From Fimbriimonadaceae bacterium (lineage in GTDB: Bacteria > Armatimonadota > Fimbriimonadia > Fimbriimonadales > Fimbriimonadaceae), in NCBI GenBank assembly GCA_026129685.1, contig JAHCHO010000014.1, forward strand, positions 1 through 64,000: a stretch of 64,000 bases of DNA, written 5' to 3'. Positions 45,001-55,700 of this stretch are shown here, piece by piece. Within the stretch, counting starts at the first letter, position 1. Each line of letters opens with the position of its first letter. Position numbers and translations under genes: made by a program. A model generated the notes under the pieces. That model was given only the letters and a program-made list of their open reading frames with translations, was not told where the DNA came from and ran no database searches.

Positions 45001-45157
45001 CTTCGATCCGGCGCTGGCGACGGGACGGGTGAACGGTTTCGACCTTTCGCCCGCGAACCCCTACGTCCGTACCGACGACTTCGGGCGGCCGCTGGCCCCG
45101 ATGCCCAACCTGCCCGTGAGTCCAACCCTGGCCTACTTCGGCGAGGTGACCCCGTAA
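42071..45157 (+). CDS. Very large minor pilin-like protein (PilX/GspK-like)
   Basis: A 1028-aa protein with a basic leader (RTSSRNRARSG), then a hydrophobic helix QTLVIAILTLGAILAVGLVF lacking Glu at +5, as in PilX/GspK types. The helix continues RRLSVAAQLAQAGARYAHEQ. The rest is a large extracytoplasmic region rich in Asn/Gly/Ser loops, with VDLGGPDGLGPF and LNPNNGQQGSG stretches and no recognised enzyme motif. GspK-like proteins cap the pseudopilus tip. Typical ones are 300-400 aa, so the size is notable. The stop and the next ATG overlap by one base (TAATG). Confidence 0.72.
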   Translation: MNSPRTSSRNRARSGQTLVIAILTLGAILAVGLVFLGLIANNVVNTGASRRLSVAAQLAQAGARYAHEQLLSSDAGADWRPTPTDLGAGNVTRDPDALYLRPGSGFGWRDDADPQVDLGGPDGLGPFSRTNFDSGRALVRVRYAPADPSVFLTSTGALRDPSKVRPYLIIESVGRPGDINLNDPTTLPAGGAVTYRGFASSEEFRASLGELRRRDGRIANTNKTLAFVTIGLVERARSVYNKFDVSTPVEIGVPESIGVRFLGADVAFPIQYGNSAPVPNLGNPGLLTPNVPFGASTHINGNAVFYGESVYNLNATLGEMLTVSGTLKGANDDARLTIRRGFYSGSWQTQVTSVGNATSPSLDSRSNDFQTIEGTVRDGYVKPDAGGFSRGVGRIEPPTILRRDPNTGSTRYDRLTKESGNGDAGLYGHGQGVFVNNGSDRQIRSARNDRERAGSEESMVYDWLNPNNGQQGSGWQGPYYVPRGAFLNLLPDGFTITRDTRGPEEERVWHRPDGTPSALVTIRYRVGSVGGRPYIVNSLTPGVDINQASIDYTRGQPFNGVLLFDGNVRVRGVIPTDLQMTVVSNATIYIEGSIVKGVSVGGVRLNRPSRSAIALLAKDYIALNTTQLFAPFVGQTIRTKQEQENPSGYNPVELRVSDILHLQAEMLLDPNSAGVPSMWTAYAAGYRPIDNPTLPMNPALLLTHTADNSGPTFLSMDVNLGSGNSTYSFYRSRFLGGTPAGTSVADGVYAFPATSSAATITPNYASSLIGGTDPRITVYGLGDPGVQVYPRFETVGFPILMNGPTPQENYALRPHETNSFSLRVNPIGTDPVKEYLLARAAIVPHDVRIEATLYAEDGCFFVIPGLWFNPNPNDRRENYSEGSTEESRIQARIRRYQDFGALPEAPFYGEPLDVKVSIVGAISENMPPSIGQQALWLQKWGWIPNKLGASGISIPQGHVPAWYDSNSRPYVPNLTLTFDPALATGRVNGFDLSPANPYVRTDDFGRPLAPMPNLPVSPTLAYFGEVTP

Positions 45158-48100
45158 TGCGACGCTTCCTCGGTCTCGTCATGGCGGCGGCGTTGACGGC
45201 CGCCTCGTTCGGTCAGATCGGCTACGCGAGGCGCTCGGAGACGATCCGGGCGGGCGTGGTCGTGATCGGAGGCCAAGTTCGCGGCGGGGTCCCGGCCAAC
45301 CTCTATCCCTACGTCTGGTTCAACCTGGACAACAATCGCACCGCGAAGCCGGCGGGTTGGAGCTTCGCGAACCCGCGCCCCGCGACGATCGCGACCTCGG
45401 CGATGGCGGCGCGTTGGAGCGCGATCGCTTCCGTCGTCGGCGGTCCGGGTCTCGCGGTCGGCGACCGGCTGACGAAGCGTCACGCGGCCTACTGGGAGGT
45501 TTCCCTGGCCGACACAAGCGAGGAGCAGATCGCGGACTACGACATGCTGTACCTGGCGATGCGGGCGGGCGCGAGCCTCAACCCGTTCGAAAGGGAGCGC
45601 CTACGCAAGTTCGTGGACCAGGGCGGCGTCCTTTGGGTCGAGATCGTCGAGGGCGCGGGCGCGGGCACCCCGGACGTTCTGAACGGCCTGCCGATCCCGG
45701 TCCGTCCGCGCGCCGTGTCGACGAGCGACTACGGCATCGACCTGGCTCAGCCGCTTCTTCGCTACCCCAACCGGATCAGCCCGACGGAGGCGCTCGCCCT
45801 CAACTACGGCGAAACCGGCACCGCGATCCTGCCTTTCACGCTGGACGATGCGGGCATCGACGCGCTCCGGCCGCAGCAGACCACGATCGAGGCGGACGCG
45901 CGGAAACTCCGTCCGATCGCCGTCGGCCTCGGCGGGTCGCTCGTGGTCGGCTCGATCGGCGACGGTCTGATGGTCGTGTCGAACCGGGGCGAGTCGCGCA
46001 TCCTGAACCGTGGCGTCGTTGGGAACGGATCGCCGGAGGCCAACGCCCAAGCAATCGCGGGCGAGACGATCCGAGACGCCTTCCACAACGCGGCGGCGAA
46101 GCTCGCGCTCAACATCGTCTCCCTGCGGACCGGGTTCGGCTCGGTTTCGGGCGGCTCGCAGAAGACGGGCAGTTCCCCCATCGACGCGGGCGCGCCGATG
46201 CTCGGCAGCTTCACCACGCCGAACCCCTCGATCGGGGCCGGAGAGTTTCATCCTCCCGCGCTCTACAAAGGACTCCTGGTCGTGACGAACGGCAACCGGC
46301 TGTACGTTTACGACGCGAACCCCGGCAACGACGTGGACGGCGACGGTGACCCGGACGACGGCGAACGGGACTACGCGCGGGGGTTTGGATACGACCTGCT
46401 TTGGTCGTCCGCGGCGGGCGGCGGAACGCTCTCGTCCCCCACCTGCGCCGAGGTGCCGGGCGCGCCGGTGAAGGACCAGATTCTGGTGACGACGGTCGCG
46501 GGCGAACTGGTCGCCTTCGACGCGTTCAACCTGGGTGCCGACGGTCGGGTGCGCCCGGGACCGGCGACGCCGCTTTACACGGTCAGCCCCCCCGGCGGGG
46601 CGGGCACCTCCACCGAAGCCTACGCGCCGACGGTACAGGAAGGCTACGCCTATGTCGCCGACACGGTCGGGTCCTCCAACCGGGTCGCCCGGGTCTGGGC
46701 CGCCGATCTCGCCACGGGCACGAACGTTCGCTCGACCACCGACTGGATCGTGGGCGGGGCGGGCACGAACCTCCTGCGCGAGACGGGCGGTTCGCCGACC
46801 GTCGGCTACGTTCCGGTCCGGGACAATTCGGGCGCGATGGACCGAGTTTTGTACCTCGCGACGAAGCCGCGTCCGGGCGGCGGCGGACCGAGCGCGACGG
46901 CGGGGATCAGCAGTCTGTGGCTCGGTGCGCGCGGGGAAAGCCCGACGGAGTGGCAGACGCGCACGGTGGGAAGCACGACCGAACTCATCGTGACGACGCG
47001 GGCCGCGCTTCAGGGGCTAACCATTTACCGTCCCGACGCGACGAGTGGCCTGGGGCTCAAGCTCACGCTGCTCAAACCGACGGGCGATCCTTATACCGCC
47101 GCCGAGATGAACGCCATGTTCACGGGCGCGGTGAGCCAGCCGTCGCCGGGCACCCTCGTGTTCGGGATGAACTCGACGTCGGTCATCCCGCCGGAAGCGG
47201 GCGTTCGGATCGACTACACGCTCGATTGGGGTACCGGAAACCCGGGCGCGACCAACCTGCTCGTGCGCGGCCAGATCTACCTGCCCGACGACGCCGACCT
47301 GACGCGCACCATCTTCCCGAGCGTCGCCCTCGCCCCGAACGGCAACCTGTTCGCGGTGTCCGGCGCGCCGGGCAAGGGCGGCTCGCTTTTCTGCCTGCGC
47401 GAGGAAGGGCGCGGCACGTTCAACCTGCTCTACCGCTGGGACCTCTATCCCGAACACACGATCCGGTTGAACCAGGCGAACCCGGTCACCTACGCGGAAA
47501 CCCTGTTCGACGAGGATCCGGTCGCGCAACTGGCGGGGCCGTTCTTGGCGGGGCGCCTGGCGAACCTGGCTTTCAAGAGCGGGCCGGCGGTTCGCGGCGA
47601 TACCGTGTACGTCGTCGCATCTGCGACGAAGAACGTCTTCGTCGACATCACGATCGTGCTCGCGTTCGACGCCAACCCGGGGCCGCGCGAGATCACCGTC
47701 GGAAGCATCCCGGATCGGTTCAGCATCGTCCAGCCGGACATCGCGCGAAGCGCGACGCGGAACGATCCGCGCACCTTCAACAGCTTCCAGATGAACCAGT
47801 TCCGTTACGAGAAGAGCGACGACGGAACCAAAGGGGTCGTCCGCTTCGACACGCTGATGACGACGAACCGGGGGCCGATCACCAACGCGCTGAGCACCAG
47901 CCAACCGGTGGTGATCCGACGCGCCGGCGCTCCGGACCAACTCGTCGAGCCGGGCGCGACGGGCGGAAACTGGAGTCCGTTGCGTTGGTACATGGTTTTG
48001 AACGGATACCGCAACAACAGCGCGCCGTTCGTCTCCGGTCACACGCTCTTCATTGCGGGCGACAGCGTCGTTCCCTCCCTCTTCGAGAACGGTTTCACGG

Positions 48101-49692
48101 CTCCGCCCAGCCGACGGGACGGCCTCGTGTTCGCGCTCGCGGCGGCGATGAGCCCGAACGACGCGTTCCTCGCCTCGAACTCGCAACGGGCTTGGATGAA
48201 GCAGGCCTACACCCTCAAGGTCGGCGGACCGGACGTCATCGACCCCAACCCGGCGATCCTGTGGCCTCAGTACAAGGGCTCGTCGTCGCTGGCCGACTTC
48301 ATCGTGCGTTTCCGGCAGACGGTGTTGAAGGGCTCGTCCGACGCGTTCGGGATCATCGGCGGCGAGGGCGGCGTGTACTCCTGGACCTCGCAAGGCGTGT
48401 ACGGCTTCCGCAAGGCGGACCTCGTCATCGCCGACGAGGGCCGGGTCGGTCGCTACGACACCGTGGGCAACCCCGAGTTCTCGATCGACAGCACCTACTA
48501 CGGCGGCGAGACGGCGGAGAACGCGGCCACGAACAAGACGCCCCTCGTCCGTCCCACCCGCGCCTACCCGGTCGGCTCGAACGAGTGGCTGATCGTGGAC
48601 ACGGGCGCGAACCGGATCGTCCGCGTGGACGCGACGGGCAAGGAGACCCGCGCGATCGAGGGGTTCCGACTCGATCCGGCGCGGACGGTGGACGGCTTTG
48701 CGCCGAACGATCCCCAGACCCTGAATCGGCCCCGCGACGTGGCGGTTTACACCAGCTACGAGACCAACCCCACGGGCGTGACCTCGCCGCAACCGCTCGA
48801 GTTCTGGGAACGCTACGTCGTCGCCGACACGGGCAACCATCGGATTCTCGAGATCGTGGACCGGTACGCGGTCGACCCCACGACGCGCGGCATCACCGGC
48901 GTCCTCGCTCGGGGCGTTCTCGTCTGGCACAGCCCGGCGACCCTGACCGGCAAGCGGTTCGAGTACACGAACGTGGCAAGGGCGTGGATCGAAGACGGGG
49001 CGAACAGCCGATTCGTCTTCGCCGCCGGAGTTTCGAACGTGCGTCCGACGGCGGCCGACTTCGGCCTGACGCCCCCGGGCGGGATCGCGCAGGAAAGCAC
49101 GGGCAATGGCGGGGTCGTGATCTTTGACGGCGCCAACTCCCAAGTGGTGGGTGAGATTCAGGTACCCGCGGTGGCGGCCGGCACCTACTTCGTCGCGAGC
49201 GACGGCGGTTTCACCTCGTTGCCGCAGGAAGCGCGCGCGAAGCCGTTGGCCAACCTGCAGAGCCTGACCATGCGGGTGCGCCGCATCGGGGGCAACCCGG
49301 TCCTGACGATGATGATCGCGGACGGGACCGGCTTTTACGAGGTCGCGCAGACCGCGCCCGGAGTTTGGACCACCACTTGGATGATGCCGCGCGAGGCGTA
49401 CCTTGCGTTGCGCCGTTCCGGGACCGACGTGCCGCTCGACAACAACCCGGTCGAACTCAACGCCGTGTACGCGCGACGATTGGACTCGGGCGACCTTCTC
49501 CTGGTCAACGGCTATGCCGGACGGACCCGCGGCGGGAGCCGGTTCCTGGGCGAAGTGATCCAGATCGCCGAGGAAGACTACGACCCGACGAAGCGAAACC
49601 TCGGGTTCAAGACCTCGAGCCTCGTGTTCGAGCTGCCGCCGATCACCGGTGCGCGGGGACTGTCGAGCCCGGTGTTCGCCGATCGACGATAG
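45157..49692 (+). CDS. Very large exported protein of the pilus locus (beta-propeller/NHL-like)
   Basis: A 1511-aa protein with a signal peptide (MRRFLGLVMAAALTAASFGQ). The N-terminal 250 residues look like a Rossmann-type domain of the DUF4159/GATase-like kind (YDMLYLAMRAGASLNPFERE, RKFVDQGGVLWVEIVEG). The middle has PQQ/propeller-like repeats (LVVTNGNRLYVYDANPGNDV, VTTVAGELVAFDAF), and the C-terminal third NHL-type motifs (DTGANRIVRVDATG, ADTGNHRILEIVDRY). Its location between the prepilins and the pil alignment genes suggests a secreted or pilus-tip protein, comparable in role to PilY1, but without recognised homology to it. Confidence 0.75.
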   Translation: MRRFLGLVMAAALTAASFGQIGYARRSETIRAGVVVIGGQVRGGVPANLYPYVWFNLDNNRTAKPAGWSFANPRPATIATSAMAARWSAIASVVGGPGLAVGDRLTKRHAAYWEVSLADTSEEQIADYDMLYLAMRAGASLNPFERERLRKFVDQGGVLWVEIVEGAGAGTPDVLNGLPIPVRPRAVSTSDYGIDLAQPLLRYPNRISPTEALALNYGETGTAILPFTLDDAGIDALRPQQTTIEADARKLRPIAVGLGGSLVVGSIGDGLMVVSNRGESRILNRGVVGNGSPEANAQAIAGETIRDAFHNAAAKLALNIVSLRTGFGSVSGGSQKTGSSPIDAGAPMLGSFTTPNPSIGAGEFHPPALYKGLLVVTNGNRLYVYDANPGNDVDGDGDPDDGERDYARGFGYDLLWSSAAGGGTLSSPTCAEVPGAPVKDQILVTTVAGELVAFDAFNLGADGRVRPGPATPLYTVSPPGGAGTSTEAYAPTVQEGYAYVADTVGSSNRVARVWAADLATGTNVRSTTDWIVGGAGTNLLRETGGSPTVGYVPVRDNSGAMDRVLYLATKPRPGGGGPSATAGISSLWLGARGESPTEWQTRTVGSTTELIVTTRAALQGLTIYRPDATSGLGLKLTLLKPTGDPYTAAEMNAMFTGAVSQPSPGTLVFGMNSTSVIPPEAGVRIDYTLDWGTGNPGATNLLVRGQIYLPDDADLTRTIFPSVALAPNGNLFAVSGAPGKGGSLFCLREEGRGTFNLLYRWDLYPEHTIRLNQANPVTYAETLFDEDPVAQLAGPFLAGRLANLAFKSGPAVRGDTVYVVASATKNVFVDITIVLAFDANPGPREITVGSIPDRFSIVQPDIARSATRNDPRTFNSFQMNQFRYEKSDDGTKGVVRFDTLMTTNRGPITNALSTSQPVVIRRAGAPDQLVEPGATGGNWSPLRWYMVLNGYRNNSAPFVSGHTLFIAGDSVVPSLFENGFTAPPSRRDGLVFALAAAMSPNDAFLASNSQRAWMKQAYTLKVGGPDVIDPNPAILWPQYKGSSSLADFIVRFRQTVLKGSSDAFGIIGGEGGVYSWTSQGVYGFRKADLVIADEGRVGRYDTVGNPEFSIDSTYYGGETAENAATNKTPLVRPTRAYPVGSNEWLIVDTGANRIVRVDATGKETRAIEGFRLDPARTVDGFAPNDPQTLNRPRDVAVYTSYETNPTGVTSPQPLEFWERYVVADTGNHRILEIVDRYAVDPTTRGITGVLARGVLVWHSPATLTGKRFEYTNVARAWIEDGANSRFVFAAGVSNVRPTAADFGLTPPGGIAQESTGNGGVVIFDGANSQVVGEIQVPAVAAGTYFVASDGGFTSLPQEARAKPLANLQSLTMRVRRIGGNPVLTMMIADGTGFYEVAQTAPGVWTTTWMMPREAYLALRRSGTDVPLDNNPVELNAVYARRLDSGDLLLVNGYAGRTRGGSRFLGEVIQIAEEDYDPTKRNLGFKTSSLVFELPPITGARGLSSPVFADRR

Positions 49693-49714
49693 GGCCAATC
49701 CTGAAACGAAGAAC

Positions 49715-52700
49715 ATGCTAGAACGCTTTGCCAGCAGTCGCAGTCGGTGGATCGCGGGCCTCTGCGCCCTCGTGGCGGTCGCCGTCGGGTTCGCCCAGGA
49801 CTACCCGAGCCTGCGCGGGAACAACCAGGGTCAGGGGCGCAACGCGAATCCGGCTCTCTATGGACCCGGGATCGCGAACCTGCGCTGGTTCCACCCGAAC
49901 GCGAACGACCCTAGGGGCGGACGCATGATTCTGGACAACGCGAGCACCACCGCAGCGCCGTGGACGGCTCCGGCCGGTGTGTCAAGAACCGGGGTCTGGC
50001 TCGACCCGACGGCGGCGGAGGACTCTCCGTTCGGCTACCGGCCCACGATGTTCCCGTCCTACAGCTATGCGACGACGGTCGCGACGTCGGACCAGACCGA
50101 CCCCACCGTGGGTTCGACCGCCACCTTCGATTGGCTCTTCGATCCGTCGGTGCTCTTGCCGGCGGTCAACAACATCCCCCAGAACTACGAGATCTGGGTG
50201 TGGCTGCCGATCGGGCCGACGACGGTGGGCGGCGCGCTGCGGTACTCGCAACGCTACTACGTCTACGAAATCCAGTACGAGAGCGGAAAGCGGTGGGTCG
50301 AGGTCCTCGACTCGTACCTGACCGGGCCCGGCTGGGCTCGGTTGGGCAACGGCGGCGCGACGACGAACCAACTCTTCGCCTACGACGGCACGAACCCCAT
50401 CCGGGTGCGGCTCCACAACACGGTGTCGCGCAACCCGAACGGTGGCCTCAGCGACACGCCGGGGGAGACCCTCGTCTACGCCGACGCCGTCATGCTCGTC
50501 CCGCAGGTGGGTTCCTACGCGGCCTCGCCGGTGGTGGGCGCGATCGACGCACCGGGCGGCGGCACCGAGACCCGGGTCGTCGCGGCCTTGAACGAGCAAA
50601 GCCTCGGATTGCGCGAGGGGAGCTCGGTGACCACGACCCGTGGCACCGTCACCTCCTATTCCTACAACCATGCCGGACTGCCCAACACCTGGGCGCCTTG
50701 GTCCTTCACGCCGTTGCTGGAATCGGAGAACACGATCCAGATGGACAACGGCGGCGCGGGCGTGACGTTCGCGCCCCCTTGGCAAGCCGAGACCATCGCG
50801 TCGGGCTTCTTCGGCACCGGGTACCTGGCCGCTCCGACGACGAACACGCTCGGGTCCGCGACCAACGTTCGCTACAAACCGACGCTCGAGGACGGCGAGT
50901 TCGAAGTGTGGATGTGGCTCCCCGGCGACTCGAACGGCGAGCAGTTCGGACAGGCCGTGCTCGTGCAAGTCTACGAAGGCGCCACCCTCGCCTCGAGCAA
51001 CACGGTGGACATGAGCCTCAATCGGGGCTGGGTGCGCGTCGGGTCGCAACGTTTCCGACACTCCGACGACGACCCGATCGAGGTCGTGGTGACCAACTAC
51101 TCCGCCGATCCGGGGGACGTCGGCAAGAAGGCGTTCGCCGACGCGGTTCGATTTGTCGGCGCCTCGAACCTGGCGATCAACTCGACGCCGGTGCAGACCA
51201 AGGCCCTTGTCCGGACGACGAACGGCGGGCCGACGGTCGAGAAGGACGTCGTGATCGTCGCCGCCGAGAACGGGCGCATCTATTGCCTGGACGCCTACGG
51301 CAACGGCGACGGAAGCACCAACGTTTACTGGACGTACCCCAGCACCCCCGACCCGGACAACACCGGTTGGACGGATCCGAACCAGGTGGCGGGCCTAGAC
51401 GGACCGGGGGGCGTCGCGACGATGCCGACGGGCTTCGACCTCAGTTCGGCGATCGTCCAGCGGATCAACGGTTCCGACTTCCTGTTCATCGCGTCGACCA
51501 ACGGCCGGGTCTATTGCCTCGATATGGCGGGCCGCGGCGACATGAACTTCGCGACGCGCCGTCCGGGGACGACCACCCGCGTGTGGTCCTATCCGAACGA
51601 CTATCCGGCGGCGGCGCAGACCTCGAACCTCGGGGCGTTCTCCGGCTCCCTGGTCTTCGAGACGACCGCCCAGGGTCCCACGATCTTCGCGGCGACGACC
51701 CAGGGAAGGTTGTACGCGCTCAACGCGGTCGGCGGTCCGAACCGCACCACGAACGTTCGTTGGGCCTTCCCTAAGGTCGCCCAGCCGACGATCGGCGCCA
51801 TCCGCCACACGCCGTTGATCGAGTTCGGCAACGTGTATTTCGGGACGGACCGGTTCGTGCCGGACGGATCGGCGGACGGTGTCCCCAAGGGCCGGTTCTA
51901 CTGCCTCGACATGGACGACGGCACCCTTAAGTGGAAGTTCGAGAGCCTGTCCGGCAACGCCCCCGGCGACTGGGGGACCTCCGGACCGACCTCGGCCCCC
52001 TCCGCGATGTTGAGCGACGCCGGGATGAGCGACACGGTGTTCGCGCAGAACCAGGACGGCACCCTCTACGCTTTCTCGGCTAACGGCGACGGATCCGGCA
52101 ACGCCCAGGTCTACTGGTCCACGAACGAACTTGCGACGGGGGCCACGGGAAGCCTGACCTTCACCACGATGAGCGTGTACGATGGAACGGGCTTGGGCAC
52201 GCACCTGACGAGCCCGGTCGTCCTCGTGCCAACCGCGGACGGGCGCTTCACCGCGATGTTCGCGAGGCTGAGCGACGTGAACCGGTTCGGCACGCGCCGC
52301 GCTTGGGAGTACGTCTCCGCCTCCGATTCGCTCGTCGCCTCGATGGCGCAGGGGAACGGCTGGCTCTACGGCGGCGACCCGGCGGGCAACCTCTACGCAT
52401 GGAACAACGAAGCGGGCGCGCCGATCACGCCCGGTGACGTGCCGGGCCAGCAGACGATCGTCGAAAACGACCCGGTGGGCGACGACTTCCGCGAGTCGAA
52501 GATCAAGTTCATCACGCGGGACGCCTACAACCAATTGCGGCAGACGCCGGCCGGGCTGAGCTACGCCCAGGCGCTTCTGCCCGCCAACGAGTCTCCGTCG
52601 GGCGTGTTCGAATGGGGCCAGACGATCTACATCCTGGTCTACGACTTCCCGTACAGGACCCAGGACGAGGACGGAAACCCGGTCGCCCCGCCCGCCGTGA

Positions 52701-55700
52701 ACTTCCAGTTCTCGAGCGACGGCCGGTCCAACCGGAACCTGACGGTCGAGAGTCGGCAGTTCGCGGTGCCGGGACCCCTTCCCGACAAGGACGGTTACGC
52801 GATCCTGTCGTTCACGATCCAGGGCGGCGGCGTGAACGCCCTTCCCCCGGGCGACGGACGGGTTTCGTTCTCCATCAGCACCGCTTCGGTGAACACCGAG
52901 GGCCAGCGCCAGAACATCGTGATGCGCCAGAGCGACTCGGTCATCGCCTTCCAGGTGGCGAACCCGCTGGCTCTTGTCATCCGTCGGCTTGGGAACGGCA
53001 ACCCGGATCCCCTGCGCTCGATCGGGGCGACGACCGACGCCGCCGACCCGCAGAACCTGGTCAACGGCTCTCCCGACATTCCCGCGACGACGGCAAGGGA
53101 GGATCTCCTGACCGCCACCACCGGGATCGCCTACCATGGACAGGCCGCCAACACCCAAATCGAGGTGATCGACCGGAGCCTGATGAGCTTGTTGCGCGGC
53201 CCGGGACGGGGCCTCGACAACGTGCGCGTCGAACGTGGCGATCTGGCTTGGACGGGCGGAGCGACGACCGTCATCAAGCCCCTTGCGGCGGGCATCTTCA
53301 CGGGCTTCGAAGAACTGCCGAACCTCTATCCGAACACGAGCTTGGACTACCCGGACGTGCGCGCCGCGCAGGTCAAGGTGACCAAGGAACTCCTCGGACA
53401 GACCGAGAATCCGGTTTTCGGGCCGGTCTCCCTGAACCCGCCGACGAACGTGGATCTCAACACGCCGAGCAACCGGACGCTTCGACCCACCGCGTTCGAC
53501 CTCGAGGTGGACGTGCCGAAGTACCAGCCCGCCAACCTCTCGACGGGAGTCGACTCGGCGGCCGCGACCATCCCGTACGGCTACCGGGGCAGCGTGCTCG
53601 TCTACGTGGACACCAACGGAAACGGCAGCCTCGAGCGAGGTGGTCGCGCCCGGGAGGCGTTCCGCGAGATGTGGCTGACGACGAACGTCGCGCCCGACGA
53701 GCGTTTCTACGTCGGCACCCCGACGGTGGACCTGGGCTCACTGGCTCAGGGAGCGGGCTATGCGCCGACCCAGCCGCTCGACCTCGACAGCGGCTTCACG
53801 CCTTGGGACGGACCCTTCCGGACGATGTTCCAAACGTTCACCGTGCTGAGCGAGAGCAACGTCAACCTGCTCAATCTTCGCTTGGCGAAGGCCACGACCC
53901 CGAACGGATCGGCCTTCGAACCGTGGCAGTTGTTCGGCGTGGACCTCGATCCGAACGTTTGGGTGAACGGAATGCTGAATCTGCACTCCGACATGGACGA
54001 CGGGTTCAGCGTTACCAAACGGGTGATGCTTCAGAAGCCGCGGGTCGGAGACGGCGGTCCGACGAACCTTACCGTCAACCCGATTCGCCGGGCGAACCCG
54101 AACCTGGGCGTGGCGCAGGGTCCCCTCAACACCAACCCCAACTTCGCGCCCGCGCCCCCGAGAGTGACGGTTTCGGTCCCGCTTGGCATGCCCGTCGGCG
54201 CTTACCAGCAGCTGTTGCGCGTGATCGAGGACACCGACGACGACAGCGCGCTCGCGCTCTCGCCGACGCAAGGCCCGCTCGAATCCTACTCCGACCCGGG
54301 CTTCCAGGTCCGGTTCCGAGTTCGCGAAGGTCGTCTGACGTCGGGGGCGTCGACGTTCTCCGCGCCGATGATCGACGGCGCGGGAAGCGGTTCGACGTTC
54401 CGCTTCGCCAACGACCAGCCGGCGGGCGCGCGCGACGGCTTTGGGAACCTGGTTCTGATGTTCGCGTCGACTCGGCCCTCGTTCGCGGCGGCTCCGCCGA
54501 CGGAGCCCTCGCGCAACGACGCTTGGCGTCTCTACCTGAGCACGATTCAGGGGATGAACCCGACGAACGGCCCGAGTCCGCTTCGCGACCTGAACGCGTT
54601 CGTTTCCGGAACGAAGACCCAGTGGTGGAAGAATTCGCTCGGGCCGTTCCCGAGTCAGCCGGCGGACACGCTGTTCGACTCCCTTCCGGGTGAGACGGTG
54701 ATCGCCAACACCGTTCGGTTCGGCGCGCCATCCTTGCCGACGAACGCCTTCAAGGACGCTTTCAGCCTCGCGGCGCGGACCGACTCCTTCATCGGCTATC
54801 TCGGCACGGCGCAGAAGCTGACCGCTTCCGGACGGGTGGTGGACAACCGCCTTTACGTCCAGCGCATCCGACTGAACGATCTCGGCGTGCCAACCTTCTA
54901 CAAGGCGGGCGGCGGCGACGCGTCCATGCCCTGGACCTTGCCGTTCGACCCGAATCTCGCCAAGGGCAAGCCCTCTTTGTTCCAAGTCGGCGACACGGTG
55001 ATCGTGATGTTCGCGGCGGTCGGCCCGAGCGAATCGTCGCTTTATGTGACGACGCTGCTCGACGGCGCGTCCGGCAGCCCTTGGGGCCCGGTCGTGAAGT
55101 TGGACCTCGGCACCGGATTCGAGTACGTCGGGTCGCCCTCGATCATCGGTCGCACGACGAGCGGCGGGGTCAACGTGGTCGAGTTCGCCTTTGAGGGCAA
55201 GCAGCGCGGACGAACCTACAGCGCGATCTACTTCGGGCGCGCCGCGATCACCGCCCTCGGCGGCTCTTCCAGCCTCAGCGACCTTCCGACTCGAACCACC
55301 GAGCGGCTCGGCTCGGTCGGGAACGCGACCTTTGCGGCGAGGGGCATCCTGTGGAACGCGGCGCAAACGATCGAGCTGGGGATTCGGGTCGGCACGGGCG
55401 CTTACCAGAACCTCGAGACGGCGGGCACGCGCCAGACGGACGCCTCGGGCGTGATCTCGTTCGACACGAAACTCGGCGGCAAGGCCTACCTCGACCCGAG
55501 CCGAGGGACCGTGCGATTCGCGGGGACCGTTCCCCCGAACAACGCCACCCTGTTCCTGAGCTACACGCCGAGGGCGCTTCGCGCCAGTGCGGACGTGGCG
55601 GCGAACTACTTCGGGCCGACCCTGTTGCTCGACCGCCGCTACGTGGCGGACACGAGCTACTGGGCTCGCCCCAGCGGGGCGCCCGCGCAGACGTCCGACG

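Noticed and set aside
42391-45156. Long upstream extension of the 1511-aa protein frame
   Set aside because: It is out-of-frame sequence of the PilX-like gene; the signal peptide at 45157 marks the real start.
46401-49127. 908-codon plus-strand frame
   Set aside because: Frame-shifted shadow inside the 1511-aa exported protein; Arg/Gly-rich without domain signal.
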